Of a DNA stretch of 64,000 nt, positions 25,673 to 35,317 are shown piece after piece. The notes below the pieces were generated by a model. It was not told the DNA's origin, searched no databases, and saw only the letters and a program-made list of their open reading frames with translations. Source of the DNA: MED-G16 sp964467915 (GTDB lineage: Bacteria > Bacteroidota > Bacteroidia > Cytophagales > MED-G16); the NCBI GenBank assembly GCA_964467915.1, contig CAYXSW010000001.1, positions 134,270 through 198,269 on the forward strand. The letters are read 5' to 3'. The position numbers and the translations under genes are program-made. Position 1 is the first letter of the stretch. Every line of letters begins with the position of its first letter.

Positions 25673-28060
25673 TTAAAGTTTTCTTTTTATCTCTTGTATT
25701 TCAAATGATTCTATTGTATCTCCAACTTTTATATCATTGTAATCTTCAATACTAATACCACACTCGTATCCATTTTTCACTTCATTTGCATCTTCCTTAA
25801 ATCGCTTTAATTGTTTTATTTTACCTGTGAAGATAACAATTCCATCTCTAATCAATCTAATCTTGTTTTTTCTAATTATAGTACCGTTAGTAACATAACA
25901 CCCTGCAATTGTTCCAATTTTTGATATTTTATATACTTCTCTTACCTCGACATTACCCATAATTTTCTCTTCTTCTGTCGGCTCTAACATTCCCTCCATC
26001 GCACTTTTCATTTCGCTAATTGCTTCATAAATTATTGAATACATTCTTATGTCTATTCCCTCTTTCTCTGCTAGAGATCTTGCGTTAACGGAAGGTCTGA
26101 CTTGGAAACCTATTATTATTGCGTCAGACGCAGAAGCTAACAAGACATCTGATTCGGTAATTTGACCAACACCCCTATGAATAATATTTACAGATATTTC
26201 ATCTGTTGAAAGTTTTTCCATTGAATCTGAGAGAGCTTCAATAGAGCCGTCAACATCGCCCTTAAGGACAATATTTAATTCTTTAAAATTACCTAGAGCT
26301 AATCTTCTTCCAATTTCATCAAGAGTAACATGTTTTTTGGTTCTTAACTTTTGCTCTCTAATTAACTGCTCTCTTTTGGTCGCTAATTCTCTAGCTTCTT
26401 TGTCAGTATTAAAGACATTAAATTTATCTCCAGCTTGAGGTGCACCATTTAGACCAAGCATAAGGATTGGTGTTGCGGGGCCTACACTTTGTTTTTCTTT
26501 ACCTCTGTGATCAAATAAAGCTTTCACTTTTCCATGTTGAGCTCCAGCTAAAACAATATCACCTTTCTCTAGTGTTCCTCCTTGTACCATTATTGTTGTT
26601 AAGTATCCCCTCCCTTTATCTAGTTCAGATTCAACAACTGTACCAACTGCTTTTTTGTTTTCATTTGCTTTTAACTCAAGAAGTTCTGCTTCTAATAAAA
26701 CTTTTTCTAATAGTTCTTCTACACCTTTTCCTGTTTTTGCAGATACCTCTTGACATTGGTATTTCCCACCCCAATCTTCAACTAAAATATTATTTTTGGA
26801 TAGATCTTCTTTTACTTTGTTGACATTTGCATTAGGGGTATCAATTTTATTTATAGCAAAAACTATTGGAACATCAGCAACTTTGCTATGGTTGATAGCC
26901 TCTTTTGTTTGAGGCATTACTGTTGAATCAGCTGCTATAACTATAATTACAATATCAGTTATTTTAGCTCCTCTGGCTCTCATTGCTGTAAATGCTTCGT
27001 GTCCCGGAGTGTCTAAGAAAGCAATTTTTTGTCCACTTTTAGTCTCAACATCATACGCACCTATATGTTGAGTTATACCACCAGCTTCTCCTTCTGTCAC
27101 CCTAGATTTTCTTATATAATCTAGTAATGAAGTTTTACCGTGATCGACATGTCCCATGATTGTAACAATAGGAGCTCTTGGGGATAATTCTTCTTCTTTA
27201 TCTTCTTCTTCTACAACCACTATTTCTTCATCATCTGATGTTGTGAATTCTACTTGATATCCAAATTCTTCAGCAATTATACTTATTGTTTCAGCGTCTA
27301 ATCTTTGATTAATTGAAACAAACATTCCAATTTCAAGATATTTAGATATAACATCATTTACTGTGACGTCCATGAGTTTAGCTAAGTCATTAGCAGAAAT
27401 ATATTCAGTTACTTTTAATGTTTTAGAATCTTCTTCTTGTTGTATTTTTTCTTCTTCAACTGCCTCAGCATGCTGACTTCTTTTTTCTTTTCTATATTTA
27501 GATCTTTTAGTATCAGAATCCTTTGTTCCGCTCAGCTTGGCTAGTGTTGATTTTATTTTATCTTGAATCTCTTTGTTTTTTTTGTCGATTTCTTCTTTAC
27601 TTTCTGGAGGATTTTGAGATCTGAGTTTAGGTTTGTTTTTATTTGAAATTATTCTTTTTCTAGGTCTCCTCTTTTTCTTTGATTGATCTGATGAAGCAAC
27701 TCTTTTTTTACTATTATCATCCAATTTTATTTTTTTAATTATTTTAATTCCCCCAGTCTCTTTTTTTTCTTCCACTTTTGGTTTATCAGAGTCTTCTTTT
27801 TTCTCTTCTTCTTTTTTTGTCTCATGGATGAAATTGGTTTTTTCTTCAATTCCTATTTTAATATTAGAAGCAACCTTTTTTTCAACAGCAGAATCTTCAA
27901 ATGCATTTTCAAGAATTTTAAATAAGTCATGACTAATTTTGGTATTTGGATTAGAATCAACATCATATCCTTTGTCGTGTAGATAACTAATAATCGTGTT
28001 TCTACCCACGTTTAGTTTTCTAGCAACTTGACCCAGCCTTAATTGTTTAGACTCACTCAT
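25673..28060 (-). CDS. infB: Translation initiation factor IF-2
   Basis: A 795-residue GTPase that brings fMet-tRNA to the 30S subunit. The N-terminal RLGQVARKLNVGRNTIISYL helix and a highly charged linker (about 60-220) precede the G domain. The G domain shows PIVTIMGHVDHGKTSLLDYIR near 298, DTPGHEAF near 345 and NKID near 400. Domains II, III and the C2 domain follow to ...ESFEIQEIKRKL. The linker is shorter than in most Bacteroidota IF-2 proteins (often above 900 residues), consistent with genome streamlining. Follows nusA by three bases. Confidence 0.96.
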   Translation of the reverse strand: MSESKQLRLGQVARKLNVGRNTIISYLHDKGYDVDSNPNTKISHDLFKILENAFEDSAVEKKVASNIKIGIEEKTNFIHETKKEEEKKEDSDKPKVEEKKETGGIKIIKKIKLDDNSKKRVASSDQSKKKRRPRKRIISNKNKPKLRSQNPPESKEEIDKKNKEIQDKIKSTLAKLSGTKDSDTKRSKYRKEKRSQHAEAVEEEKIQQEEDSKTLKVTEYISANDLAKLMDVTVNDVISKYLEIGMFVSINQRLDAETISIIAEEFGYQVEFTTSDDEEIVVVEEEDKEEELSPRAPIVTIMGHVDHGKTSLLDYIRKSRVTEGEAGGITQHIGAYDVETKSGQKIAFLDTPGHEAFTAMRARGAKITDIVIIVIAADSTVMPQTKEAINHSKVADVPIVFAINKIDTPNANVNKVKEDLSKNNILVEDWGGKYQCQEVSAKTGKGVEELLEKVLLEAELLELKANENKKAVGTVVESELDKGRGYLTTIMVQGGTLEKGDIVLAGAQHGKVKALFDHRGKEKQSVGPATPILMLGLNGAPQAGDKFNVFNTDKEARELATKREQLIREQKLRTKKHVTLDEIGRRLALGNFKELNIVLKGDVDGSIEALSDSMEKLSTDEISVNIIHRGVGQITESDVLLASASDAIIIGFQVRPSVNARSLAEKEGIDIRMYSIIYEAISEMKSAMEGMLEPTEEEKIMGNVEVREVYKISKIGTIAGCYVTNGTIIRKNKIRLIRDGIVIFTGKIKQLKRFKEDANEVKNGYECGISIEDYNDIKVGDTIESFEIQEIKRKL

Positions 28061-28063
28061 AAT

Positions 28064-29305
28064 TTATTCAAACTCTTTTTTTAGTGTTTTAACAACCGTA
28101 TCAATTGTGCTTTCTTCAAGGTCAGCTCTTTTAATTAGATCTTCTTTTTCAATATTTAGAACTGCCTTTGCAGTATCTAACCCAATTCTTTTAAGTTCAT
28201 CAATTATCCAACCTTCAATTTCATCAGAAAATTCTTCAAGATCTACATCTTCTTCTTGACTTTCATCTAATTCTCTAAACACATCGATTTCTAAATCTAG
28301 AAGTCTACTTGCTAGCTTTATGTTTTGCCCACCTTTACCAATAGCTAAAGAAACCTGATCAGATTTTAAATAAACCGATACTGTTTTCTCTTCATTATCA
28401 ATTTGCATACTGGTAATTTTAGCTGGGCTAAGGGCCCTAGATATATATAGCTCATGATTATCTGTATAGTTGATGACATCTATATTTTCGTTTTGTAGCT
28501 CCCTTACTATTGAATGTATTCTGGATCCATTCATCCCAACACAAGCCCCTACGGGATCAATTCTATCATCATAGGATTCAACACAAATTTTTGCTCTTTC
28601 TCCAGGCTCTCTTACAACTTTCTTTATGGTAATTAATCCATCACTAATTTCTGGAACCTCATTTTCAAATAGTTTTTCAAGAAATAAAGGACTGGTTCTT
28701 GATAAAGTTATTTTAGGATTTCCTCTAAACATTTCAACACTGGAGATCACCCCTCTTAGTGTATCACCTTTTCTATATTTGTCTTTATATATTTGTTCAG
28801 ACCTAGGTAATGATATTTCATTTCCTTCTCCGTCAACCAGTAAAACTTCCCTACTTAAAACTTGATAAATTTCACCAGTAATTATTTCTCCGACAAGTTC
28901 GTCATACTTACTAATAATTACCTCTTTTTCTAAATCTTTTACTCTTTGTATTAATGTCTGTTTAGCTAGAATGACAGCTCTTCTCCCAAAATCTTCAATC
29001 ATTATTTCTTCAGCGACCTCATCGCCAACCTCAAAATCTTTTTCTATTTCTTTAGCATCAGAGAGTTTAATTTTATCAAAATCCCAAATATCTTCTGAGT
29101 TATCATCAACAATTTCTCTGAATCTCATAATCTCCAGATCACCTTTATCTGCGTTTATGACAATATCAAAATTTTCGTCATGTTCAAATTTCTTTTTAAT
29201 CATAGCCCTAAAAACGTCTTGTAAAATTTTGATCATAGTTGGGCGATCTACGTTCTTTTGTTTAGCAAAATCTGTAAATGAATGTATAAGTACTTTAGTG
29301 TCCAT
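28064..29305 (-). CDS. nusA: Transcription termination/antitermination factor NusA
   Basis: The ATG at 29305 (MDTKVLIHSFTDFAK) was chosen over an upstream in-frame start at 29332 because it begins at the family N-terminus and follows the leader hairpin. The 413 residues contain the RNAP-binding N-domain (about 1-125), S1 (about 130-200, EIITGEIYQVLSREVLL), and KH1/KH2 domains with DPVGACVGMNGSRIHSIVREL and LAIGKGGQNIKLASRLL. NusA regulates pausing, termination and antitermination. rimP, which commonly precedes nusA, is missing here. An intrinsic-terminator-like hairpin sits in the leader. Confidence 0.95.
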   Translation of the reverse strand: MDTKVLIHSFTDFAKQKNVDRPTMIKILQDVFRAMIKKKFEHDENFDIVINADKGDLEIMRFREIVDDNSEDIWDFDKIKLSDAKEIEKDFEVGDEVAEEIMIEDFGRRAVILAKQTLIQRVKDLEKEVIISKYDELVGEIITGEIYQVLSREVLLVDGEGNEISLPRSEQIYKDKYRKGDTLRGVISSVEMFRGNPKITLSRTSPLFLEKLFENEVPEISDGLITIKKVVREPGERAKICVESYDDRIDPVGACVGMNGSRIHSIVRELQNENIDVINYTDNHELYISRALSPAKITSMQIDNEEKTVSVYLKSDQVSLAIGKGGQNIKLASRLLDLEIDVFRELDESQEEDVDLEEFSDEIEGWIIDELKRIGLDTAKAVLNIEKEDLIKRADLEESTIDTVVKTLKKEFE

Positions 29306-29324
29306 AATATTTTTCAAAAAAAAT

Positions 29325-29340
29325 GGGGACAAATGTCCCC
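29325..29340 (-). terminator. Intrinsic-terminator hairpin in the nusA leader (putative attenuator)
   Basis: On the minus strand GGGGACATTTGTCCCC (6-base arms, 4-base loop) is followed at once by A and eight T residues, then the nusA ATG 20 bases after the stem. The T-run is only on the minus strand, so the element points towards nusA. It lies downstream of an exact promoter match, so it would terminate transcripts before nusA unless readthrough occurs. Confidence 0.75.
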
Positions 29341-29361
29341 GCTTCCAATTAAATTAGTACG

Positions 29362-29392
29362 CAAACTTAACTTTTTTTAAATAGAAGACAAA
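29362..29392 (-). promoter_or_regulatory. Bacteroidota-type promoter for the nusA-infB operon
   Basis: Minus-strand TTTG (29392-29389), 19-base spacer, TAAGTTTG (29369-29362) is an exact fit to the -33/-7 consensus. The predicted start near 29356 leaves a leader of about 50 bases containing the terminator-like hairpin. Confidence 0.8.
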
Positions 29393-29422
29393 CTTTGACT
29401 TAAAAAAAGCAAAACAATAGAA

Positions 29423-30883
29423 ATGAAAGACTCGCTTAAATTATTTAATTCTTTAGGTAAAAAAAAAGAAACATTTATCTCAAATGAAAAAGGTAAAGTT
29501 TCAATGTATGTATGTGGTCCTACTGTATATGATTTACTCCACGTGGGAAATTTTAGAGGCCCTATTTTTTTTAACTTTTTAAGAAATTGGTTAGAACATC
29601 TAGGTTATAAAGTAAACTATATCTACAATTATACTGACATAGATGATAAAATAATTAATAAATCAAAAGAAGAAAAAAAGACTACCAAAGAAGTATCTGA
29701 AAAATATATTAAAGAATTTGAGAAAGATTATAAGTCATTAAAAATTAATAATCCATCATTTTCACCGAAGTGTACTGATCACATAGGCAATATAATTTCT
29801 TTTATAGAGGAGTTAATTGATAAAGAATTTGCATATTCATCTAAAGGAAGTGTCTTTTTTTCAATTGAAAAGTATAAAGATTACGGGAAACTATCTGGGA
29901 AAAAAACTGAAGATTTGCTTGCCGGACACAGGGTGAAAGTAAATGATGATAAAAATAATCCCCTTGATTTTGTTCTTTGGAAGCCGTCTTATGAAAATGA
30001 TCCCGGATGGGATTCACCTTGGGGTGTAGGTAGGCCAGGCTGGCACATTGAGTGTTCTGCAATGTCTAAGAAATTACTTGGTTCGAAAATTGACATTCAC
30101 GGAGGAGGAATTGATCTTTTGTTTCCCCATCATGAAAACGAAATAGCTCAATCTGAAAGCAGAAGCTCAACAAATTTTGCTAATTTTTGGGTTCATAATA
30201 ACTTAATAAACTTTGATAATCAAAAGATGTCTAAGTCCCTAGGGAATATTATTAAGGGCAGAGACTTTATAAATGAGTATAACCCTGAAATATTTAAGTT
30301 TTTGATACTAAGTGTCCATTATAGATCAATATTAAATTTTAATAAAAAACTTATTAATCAAACCATAATTAATCTTATTAAAATATATTCGGCCCTTAGT
30401 CTAGCGGAAAGGTTATCTAATTCAAGAGTTGAAGTTAAGGTGTCTGAAGAATTCAAAAATGATTTTGATTTATACTCTAAAAAAGCCTCGGATTTTATTA
30501 ACAATGACTTTAATACTCCAGGTTTTTTCTCAGTTATTTTTGATATAGTTAGAAAATTTAATTTAGAAGCTGTAAATAAAAAGGTTACAGGGGAATTAAA
30601 ATATTTTTCTGTTTCTCTTTTGGGGTTTTTTAATAGATATGGATCAATTTTAGGAATATTTCAGGAGTCTAAAACTGACTTTATTTCAGATTTAAACCTT
30701 TTAATTTTGAGAAATAAGAATATTAATATTATTGATATAAAGGATGCAATAAAAAAGAGAGAAAAAGCGAGAAAACAGAAAGATTATGCGTTATCTGATG
30801 AAATACGAGACAAATTTATATCTGAAGGTATTGACTTAAAAGATAACCCAGACGGGACAACAGGGTGGTCAGTGAGAGTCTAG
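29423..30883 (+). CDS. cysS: Cysteinyl-tRNA synthetase
   Basis: A 486-residue class I aminoacyl-tRNA synthetase that charges tRNA-Cys. Signatures are YVCGPTVYDLLHVGNFRG near residue 28 (zinc Cys and HIGH-like HVGN), a GWHIECSAMS zinc site near 205, HGGGIDLLFPHHENEIAQSE near 225 and KMSKSLGN near 270. The anticodon-binding DALR-type domain fills the C-terminus, ending NPDGTTGWSVRV. Divergent from nusA with 117 bases between starts, and convergent with nfu. Confidence 0.96.
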   Translation: MKDSLKLFNSLGKKKETFISNEKGKVSMYVCGPTVYDLLHVGNFRGPIFFNFLRNWLEHLGYKVNYIYNYTDIDDKIINKSKEEKKTTKEVSEKYIKEFEKDYKSLKINNPSFSPKCTDHIGNIISFIEELIDKEFAYSSKGSVFFSIEKYKDYGKLSGKKTEDLLAGHRVKVNDDKNNPLDFVLWKPSYENDPGWDSPWGVGRPGWHIECSAMSKKLLGSKIDIHGGGIDLLFPHHENEIAQSESRSSTNFANFWVHNNLINFDNQKMSKSLGNIIKGRDFINEYNPEIFKFLILSVHYRSILNFNKKLINQTIINLIKIYSALSLAERLSNSRVEVKVSEEFKNDFDLYSKKASDFINNDFNTPGFFSVIFDIVRKFNLEAVNKKVTGELKYFSVSLLGFFNRYGSILGIFQESKTDFISDLNLLILRNKNINIIDIKDAIKKREKARKQKDYALSDEIRDKFISEGIDLKDNPDGTTGWSVRV

Positions 30884-30885
30884 GA

Positions 30886-31449
30886 TTATACCCCTTCGGC
30901 AACTACTTCTTCTACTTCTGGTACAAATCTCTTTAGAAGTTTTTCAATTCCAGATTTTAATGTAATCATTGAGGAAGGACATCCACTGCAAGCTCCTTGA
31001 AGTGAAACCTTAACTTTTCCTTTATCAAAAGATTCAAACTGAATAGCGCCCCCATCTTGCTCAACTGCTGGCTTTATATATTCATCTAAAATGTTAATTA
31101 TTTTTTTATCTATCTCTTTATCTGATAATACCTTCTTTTTTTCTTGGGGCTTAATTTCAACTATTTTATTTCCATCTTCAATATGTTTCTTTATAAAATT
31201 TCTTAACTCCAGTTTGATATTGTCCCAGTGAACTTGATTGTTTTTTGTAATAGTGATGAAATTACTCATTATAAAAACCCTATCTACATAATCAAAAGAA
31301 AATAATTTTTTTGCAATTAGAGAGTCTTTAGTGCTCTCTATATCAGGATAATCTTTAACTATACCCTCATCTACCAGCATTCTATCTGTCACAAACTTTA
31401 ATGAATTAGGATTGGGATTAGCTTCTAAATATATATTTACTTTATTCAT
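30886..31449 (-). CDS. NifU-like Fe-S cluster carrier (Nfu type)
   Basis: The ATG at 31449 (MNKVNIYLEANPNPNSLKF) begins at the Nfu N-terminal domain, while a longer frame from 31488 adds 13 non-homologous residues. The 187-residue protein has Nfu_N (about 1-90) and a C-terminal NifU domain (about 110-187). The cluster-binding CxxC occurs in LQGACSGCPSSM. It delivers 4Fe-4S clusters to targets such as the many Fe-S enzymes in this window. It overlaps the end of the symporter gene by eight bases. Confidence 0.9.
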   Translation of the reverse strand: MNKVNIYLEANPNPNSLKFVTDRMLVDEGIVKDYPDIESTKDSLIAKKLFSFDYVDRVFIMSNFITITKNNQVHWDNIKLELRNFIKKHIEDGNKIVEIKPQEKKKVLSDKEIDKKIINILDEYIKPAVEQDGGAIQFESFDKGKVKVSLQGACSGCPSSMITLKSGIEKLLKRFVPEVEEVVAEGV

Positions 31450-32731
31450 CTTCCTTATATTTAATTTTTTCTCCTTCACTAGACGCAACTACACTGGCTA
31501 CGGTTGCGTCTCCAGTGACATTAACAACAGTTCTTAACATATCAAGGGGTCTGTCAATTGCAATAATTAAAGCCAAGCCTTGAGGGTCAATTCCGATTGC
31601 TCCTAGTACAATAACTAGCATTATTAGTCCAGCTCCTGGAACTGCAGCAGCTCCAATAGATGAGAGAGTTGCTGTCAGAACAATTGCTAGTTGATCAACA
31701 AGTGTTAAGTCTTGACCGAAAGCTTGTGCAATAAAAACAGCTGAAATAGCCTGGTGAATACTTGTCCCATCCATATTAATTGTTGCCCCCAGAGGACAAA
31801 CAAAACTTGTGACCTCATCAGAAACATTTAAGTTTTTTTCAACTCTTTTCATTGTAACAGGTAGTGTTGCTGCACTAGAGCTAGTAGAAAATGCTAACAT
31901 TTGAGCAGGAAATATTGCTTTAAAAAACTTTTTGAATGTAACTCCGGTAAATGAAAAAATAATTAGTGGGTAGAAAACAAAAATCATGAAAGCTAGTCCT
32001 ATGATAACAGTTAATGCATAATAAAGCAAAGGAGTTAAAGTGGTGATGATATTATTCGGATCATCTCCTGCTAAATCTACTATTAGTCCTGCAAGAAGAG
32101 CAAATACACCAATAGGGGCATATTCCATAATTATCTCAACAATTTTAATTATTATTTCATTTAATCCATCGAATGCTTTTTTGATAGAGGAGGTTTTTTT
32201 TGGGGAGGACAGTACTAGACCCACACCGAAGAGGACAGCAAAAAATATTATTTGTAACATATTCCTATTATTGCTAGCTGAATAAAAAAAGTTGTCTGGG
32301 ACGACGTCAATCATCATTTGAAGTGGCCCGGATTCTTTCACTCCTTTTGCACTTGTTATTTTCATTGAGGCATCTGAGGCATATTTTTCTTTTAATTCTA
32401 TTGTCTTCTCCTCTGGAAAATATTCACCAGGCTGTAGGGTGTTTGCCAGTATTAATGCTAAAATTATTGCTGAAATTGTAGTCAAAATGTAAATCCCAAA
32501 TGTTTTACTTCCAATTCTTGAAAGCTTAGTAGTATCGCTTAAATTTGATATTCCAGAAACTAGAGAAACTAAAATTAGGGGTACAGCTACCAATTTCAGC
32601 ATTTTTACAAATATTGTTCCAAATGGCATAATCCAATCAGAGATAAAATCACCTATGCCAATAAACACAGATGCTATCCCAAGAATTAATCCAAGAACTA
32701 AACCCAGAATTATTTTAGTGTGTAAAGCCAT
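31442..32731 (-). CDS. Dicarboxylate/amino acid:cation symporter (DAACS family)
   Basis: A 429-residue glutamate-transporter-fold protein with eight hydrophobic segments and two re-entrant loops. Family motifs are AFSTSSSAATLPVTM (HP1 serine-rich loop), LGATINMDGTSIH (the NMDGT Na-binding motif in TM7) and the HP2 stretch GAAAVPGAGLIML, plus DRPLDMLRTVVNVTGDA in TM8 where substrate is coordinated. It moves glutamate, aspartate or C4-dicarboxylates with Na+ or H+. Which substrate is not decidable here. It lies between aroC and nfu in one minus-strand run. Confidence 0.92.
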   Translation of the reverse strand: MALHTKIILGLVLGLILGIASVFIGIGDFISDWIMPFGTIFVKMLKLVAVPLILVSLVSGISNLSDTTKLSRIGSKTFGIYILTTISAIILALILANTLQPGEYFPEEKTIELKEKYASDASMKITSAKGVKESGPLQMMIDVVPDNFFYSASNNRNMLQIIFFAVLFGVGLVLSSPKKTSSIKKAFDGLNEIIIKIVEIIMEYAPIGVFALLAGLIVDLAGDDPNNIITTLTPLLYYALTVIIGLAFMIFVFYPLIIFSFTGVTFKKFFKAIFPAQMLAFSTSSSAATLPVTMKRVEKNLNVSDEVTSFVCPLGATINMDGTSIHQAISAVFIAQAFGQDLTLVDQLAIVLTATLSSIGAAAVPGAGLIMLVIVLGAIGIDPQGLALIIAIDRPLDMLRTVVNVTGDATVASVVASSEGEKIKYKEDE

Positions 32732-32736
32732 ATAGT

Positions 32737-33804
32737 TTATTTTTTACTTTGTAAATATAAATCAACTAAAACATTTGCAGCCATTGATTCAACAATTGGT
32801 ACAGCCCTTGGGACTACACAGGGGTCATGCCTACCTTTACCCTTAATAACTGTATTCTTATTGTCACTGTCAATACTATCTTGATCTTTCATAATCGTTG
32901 AAACAGGTTTGAAGGCCACATTAAAATAAATATCTTCTCCATTGCTAATACCTCCTTGTATCCCACCTGAATTATTTGATTTGGTACTAATTTTATTATC
33001 TTTTATTTGAAACTCATCATTGTGCTCAGACCCAAACATTTCTACCCCTTTAAATCCACTTCCATATTCAAAACCCTTAACTGCATTTATTGAGAGCATA
33101 GCCATTCCTAATTCTGCATGCAATTTTCTAAATATTGGTTCTCCAATTCCCACAGGGCACCCTTTTATCACACAAGAAATAACTCCCCCCACCGTGTCTC
33201 TGTTTTTTTTGGCATCTTCAATTATAGATGCAAATTTTTTTGCAAACACCCCATCTGGGCACCTAACAATGTTATTTTCAGTATTATTCAAATTCAACTC
33301 TTTATATGACTTGTTTAATTCTAATTTTCCGACCTTAGAAACATAGGCATTAATCTTTATTTTTAAATTTTGAAGAATTATTTTTGAAATAGCTCCTGCA
33401 GCTACCCAGTTTGCAGTTTCCCTAGCAGAACTTCTTCCTCCTCCTCTGTGATCTCTGTTTTTATATTTTTTATGGTATGTGAAATCTGCATGTGAGGGTC
33501 TAAATGATGTCGTAATATGATTATAGTCACTACTTTTTTGATCTTTATTTTTAATAAGCAAACTTATTGGTGAGCCAGTAGTCTTTCCATTAAAAACACC
33601 TGATAAAATTTCTATGTTATCACTTTCCTTTCTTTGAGTAGTGATTTTTGATTGGCCAGGTTTTCTTCTATCAAGCTCTTTTTGAATATCTTTTTCATCT
33701 ATCTTTATGCCAGATGGACAACCATCTATTATCACACCTATGGCTTTGCCATGTGATTCACCATAAGTGGAAATCTTATAAATTTTTCCAAATGAATTAC
33801 TCAT
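32737..33804 (-). CDS. aroC: Chorismate synthase
   Basis: A 355-residue flavoenzyme that turns 5-enolpyruvylshikimate-3-phosphate into chorismate, the branch point for aromatic amino acids and menaquinone. Landmarks are STYGESHGKAIGVIIDGCPSG at the N-terminus, RPSHADFTYHKKY near 100, RDHRGGGRSSARETANWVAAGA near 120 and HDPCVVPRAVPIVESM near the C-terminus. All three family signatures are intact. It overlaps the end of batD by eight bases. Confidence 0.96.
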   Translation of the reverse strand: MSNSFGKIYKISTYGESHGKAIGVIIDGCPSGIKIDEKDIQKELDRRKPGQSKITTQRKESDNIEILSGVFNGKTTGSPISLLIKNKDQKSSDYNHITTSFRPSHADFTYHKKYKNRDHRGGGRSSARETANWVAAGAISKIILQNLKIKINAYVSKVGKLELNKSYKELNLNNTENNIVRCPDGVFAKKFASIIEDAKKNRDTVGGVISCVIKGCPVGIGEPIFRKLHAELGMAMLSINAVKGFEYGSGFKGVEMFGSEHNDEFQIKDNKISTKSNNSGGIQGGISNGEDIYFNVAFKPVSTIMKDQDSIDSDNKNTVIKGKGRHDPCVVPRAVPIVESMAANVLVDLYLQSKK

Positions 33805-35257
33805 ATTTTTTTCTTAATAGAAATAAGCTAAATACAATAATTAAAGTTAAAGTTATAATATTTAGAATGACATTAATGTTAAGTTGATTTTTATTTGAAA
33901 TCAGCTTATTGCTTTCTTTATTAATTGATTCAAGAATTGGATTTGTATCTTTAGGTTTTATAAAATTATTTTTTTGACTTTCTCCTGTTACTAATAAATT
34001 TAACCCTGTCCTTAAGGTATCATATTTATTTTCTTTCGGATCAAAATATATCCACTCAATGTTTTTTGATAAGTCATATTCACCTGGCTCATTAGGGACT
34101 GCATAATAGTTGAATTTTTTTGACCCGTAAACCTTACTTCTTTCCCTTGTGATTGTTTGTTGTGTATTAGGAGGATAAAAATCTATTTCATTTATATTAA
34201 TATTTGGCTCACTTATTGCAGAGATATTTCCCTCTCCAACAATTTCAAATTCATAAGTAAAATTGTCTCCCGTATCAATTGTGTTACTGTTAACTTTTTC
34301 TTTTAATATAAAATTACCAACAGATATGTTTTCTTTTAGTGGATGAGGAGGCAAATTTTTTACGGAGACATTTAATGGTTTAGAATAAAATTTCTCATAG
34401 TCCTCAACTTTATTTCTGCCAAAAAAAGAAGGTCTTTTTGATATTTTATATTTGATTAATTCTAATCCAAGTTTAGGGAATTGAATTGTCTCATTATTAA
34501 GAGGGTAGTATGTTGCCTCAAAAATTTTATACTGATTGTATCTTTTATTGTTTATTACAACAGGTACACTATTTATGTTTTCAACATTAAAATTTTCTTC
34601 CCAACAATTAGGTGGTTTAATTTTTTTAATTATTTCTGTAAGTTGTTTCCCTAGTTCATAAAACCTCATGTCTGCAACATTATTTTCACTTACATAGAAG
34701 GATAGAACAGCGTTAAAGCCTTCTCCAACGTATACATTTTTTTTGTCTGTGTTTAAACTAAGAAAAGCATCGGCTTCAACTTCATAATATTCATCATTAT
34801 TTCTATCAAAAAAATTATCAAAGGGGTCATCAAAGGGATCAAAAAAATTATTAAAAGGAGATTGTTTAGGTTCGTTATACGAGTCATCTACCTCTATTTT
34901 TCTGCCGTTTGCTCTTATCTTTTTCCCATTCACTTCAATAGTAAAAGGATCTATGAAAAAAGCCCCGGTCTCTGTAGCTGTATAATTTTGTATAATACTT
35001 TGTGAACTCGTCCTTTTACCATTTATAAAATTAGTAGAACTGGAAGAAGATATCCCCGACTTTCTAAATCCTTTTATCTGAGGAAATTGCCCATAGTTTT
35101 TTATCTGTTCGTTTTTAATTGTTAAAGTGATCTGTAGCGTGTTGCCTATTGATAACTTTTCCGGTGATATTTTTACATCAATATCCTGAGAAAATAATTT
35201 AATTGTGTTTAATAGAAGACTTATAAAAAAAGCGAGCCTTATTTTAATTAATATCAT
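33797..35257 (-). CDS. BatD-family protein
   Basis: ATG at 35257 chosen; a TTG two codons upstream is also possible. The protein has a signal peptide (to about residue 24, ...IKLFSQ), long beta-rich ectodomains (BatD/oxygen tolerance type, e.g. ISPEKLSIGNTLQITLTIKNEQ and VYVGEGFNAVLSFYVSENN), and a C-terminal membrane helix (about 458-478) followed by a short basic tail. BatD belongs to the Bat/MoxR-associated envelope proteins. The other bat genes and moxR are not in this window, so it stands alone between queG and aroC. Confidence 0.8.
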   Translation of the reverse strand: MILIKIRLAFFISLLLNTIKLFSQDIDVKISPEKLSIGNTLQITLTIKNEQIKNYGQFPQIKGFRKSGISSSSSTNFINGKRTSSQSIIQNYTATETGAFFIDPFTIEVNGKKIRANGRKIEVDDSYNEPKQSPFNNFFDPFDDPFDNFFDRNNDEYYEVEADAFLSLNTDKKNVYVGEGFNAVLSFYVSENNVADMRFYELGKQLTEIIKKIKPPNCWEENFNVENINSVPVVINNKRYNQYKIFEATYYPLNNETIQFPKLGLELIKYKISKRPSFFGRNKVEDYEKFYSKPLNVSVKNLPPHPLKENISVGNFILKEKVNSNTIDTGDNFTYEFEIVGEGNISAISEPNININEIDFYPPNTQQTITRERSKVYGSKKFNYYAVPNEPGEYDLSKNIEWIYFDPKENKYDTLRTGLNLLVTGESQKNNFIKPKDTNPILESINKESNKLISNKNQLNINVILNIITLTLIIVFSLFLLRKKYE

Positions 35258-35317
35258 CCTCAAATTTAGTAAAATGAAAAATCAAGTTTTTAATATAAAT
35301 AATTAAAAAAGGTTAAA

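Noticed and set aside
26467..26823. Leu-rich 118-codon plus-strand frame opposite infB
   Set aside because: Antisense to the IF-2 G domain; the Leu richness comes from reverse-complemented Lys/Glu codons.
35261..35268. TAAATTTG (minus) as a -7 box for batD
   Set aside because: It overlaps the start codon region, and there is no TTTG at the right distance, so a usable promoter is unlikely.
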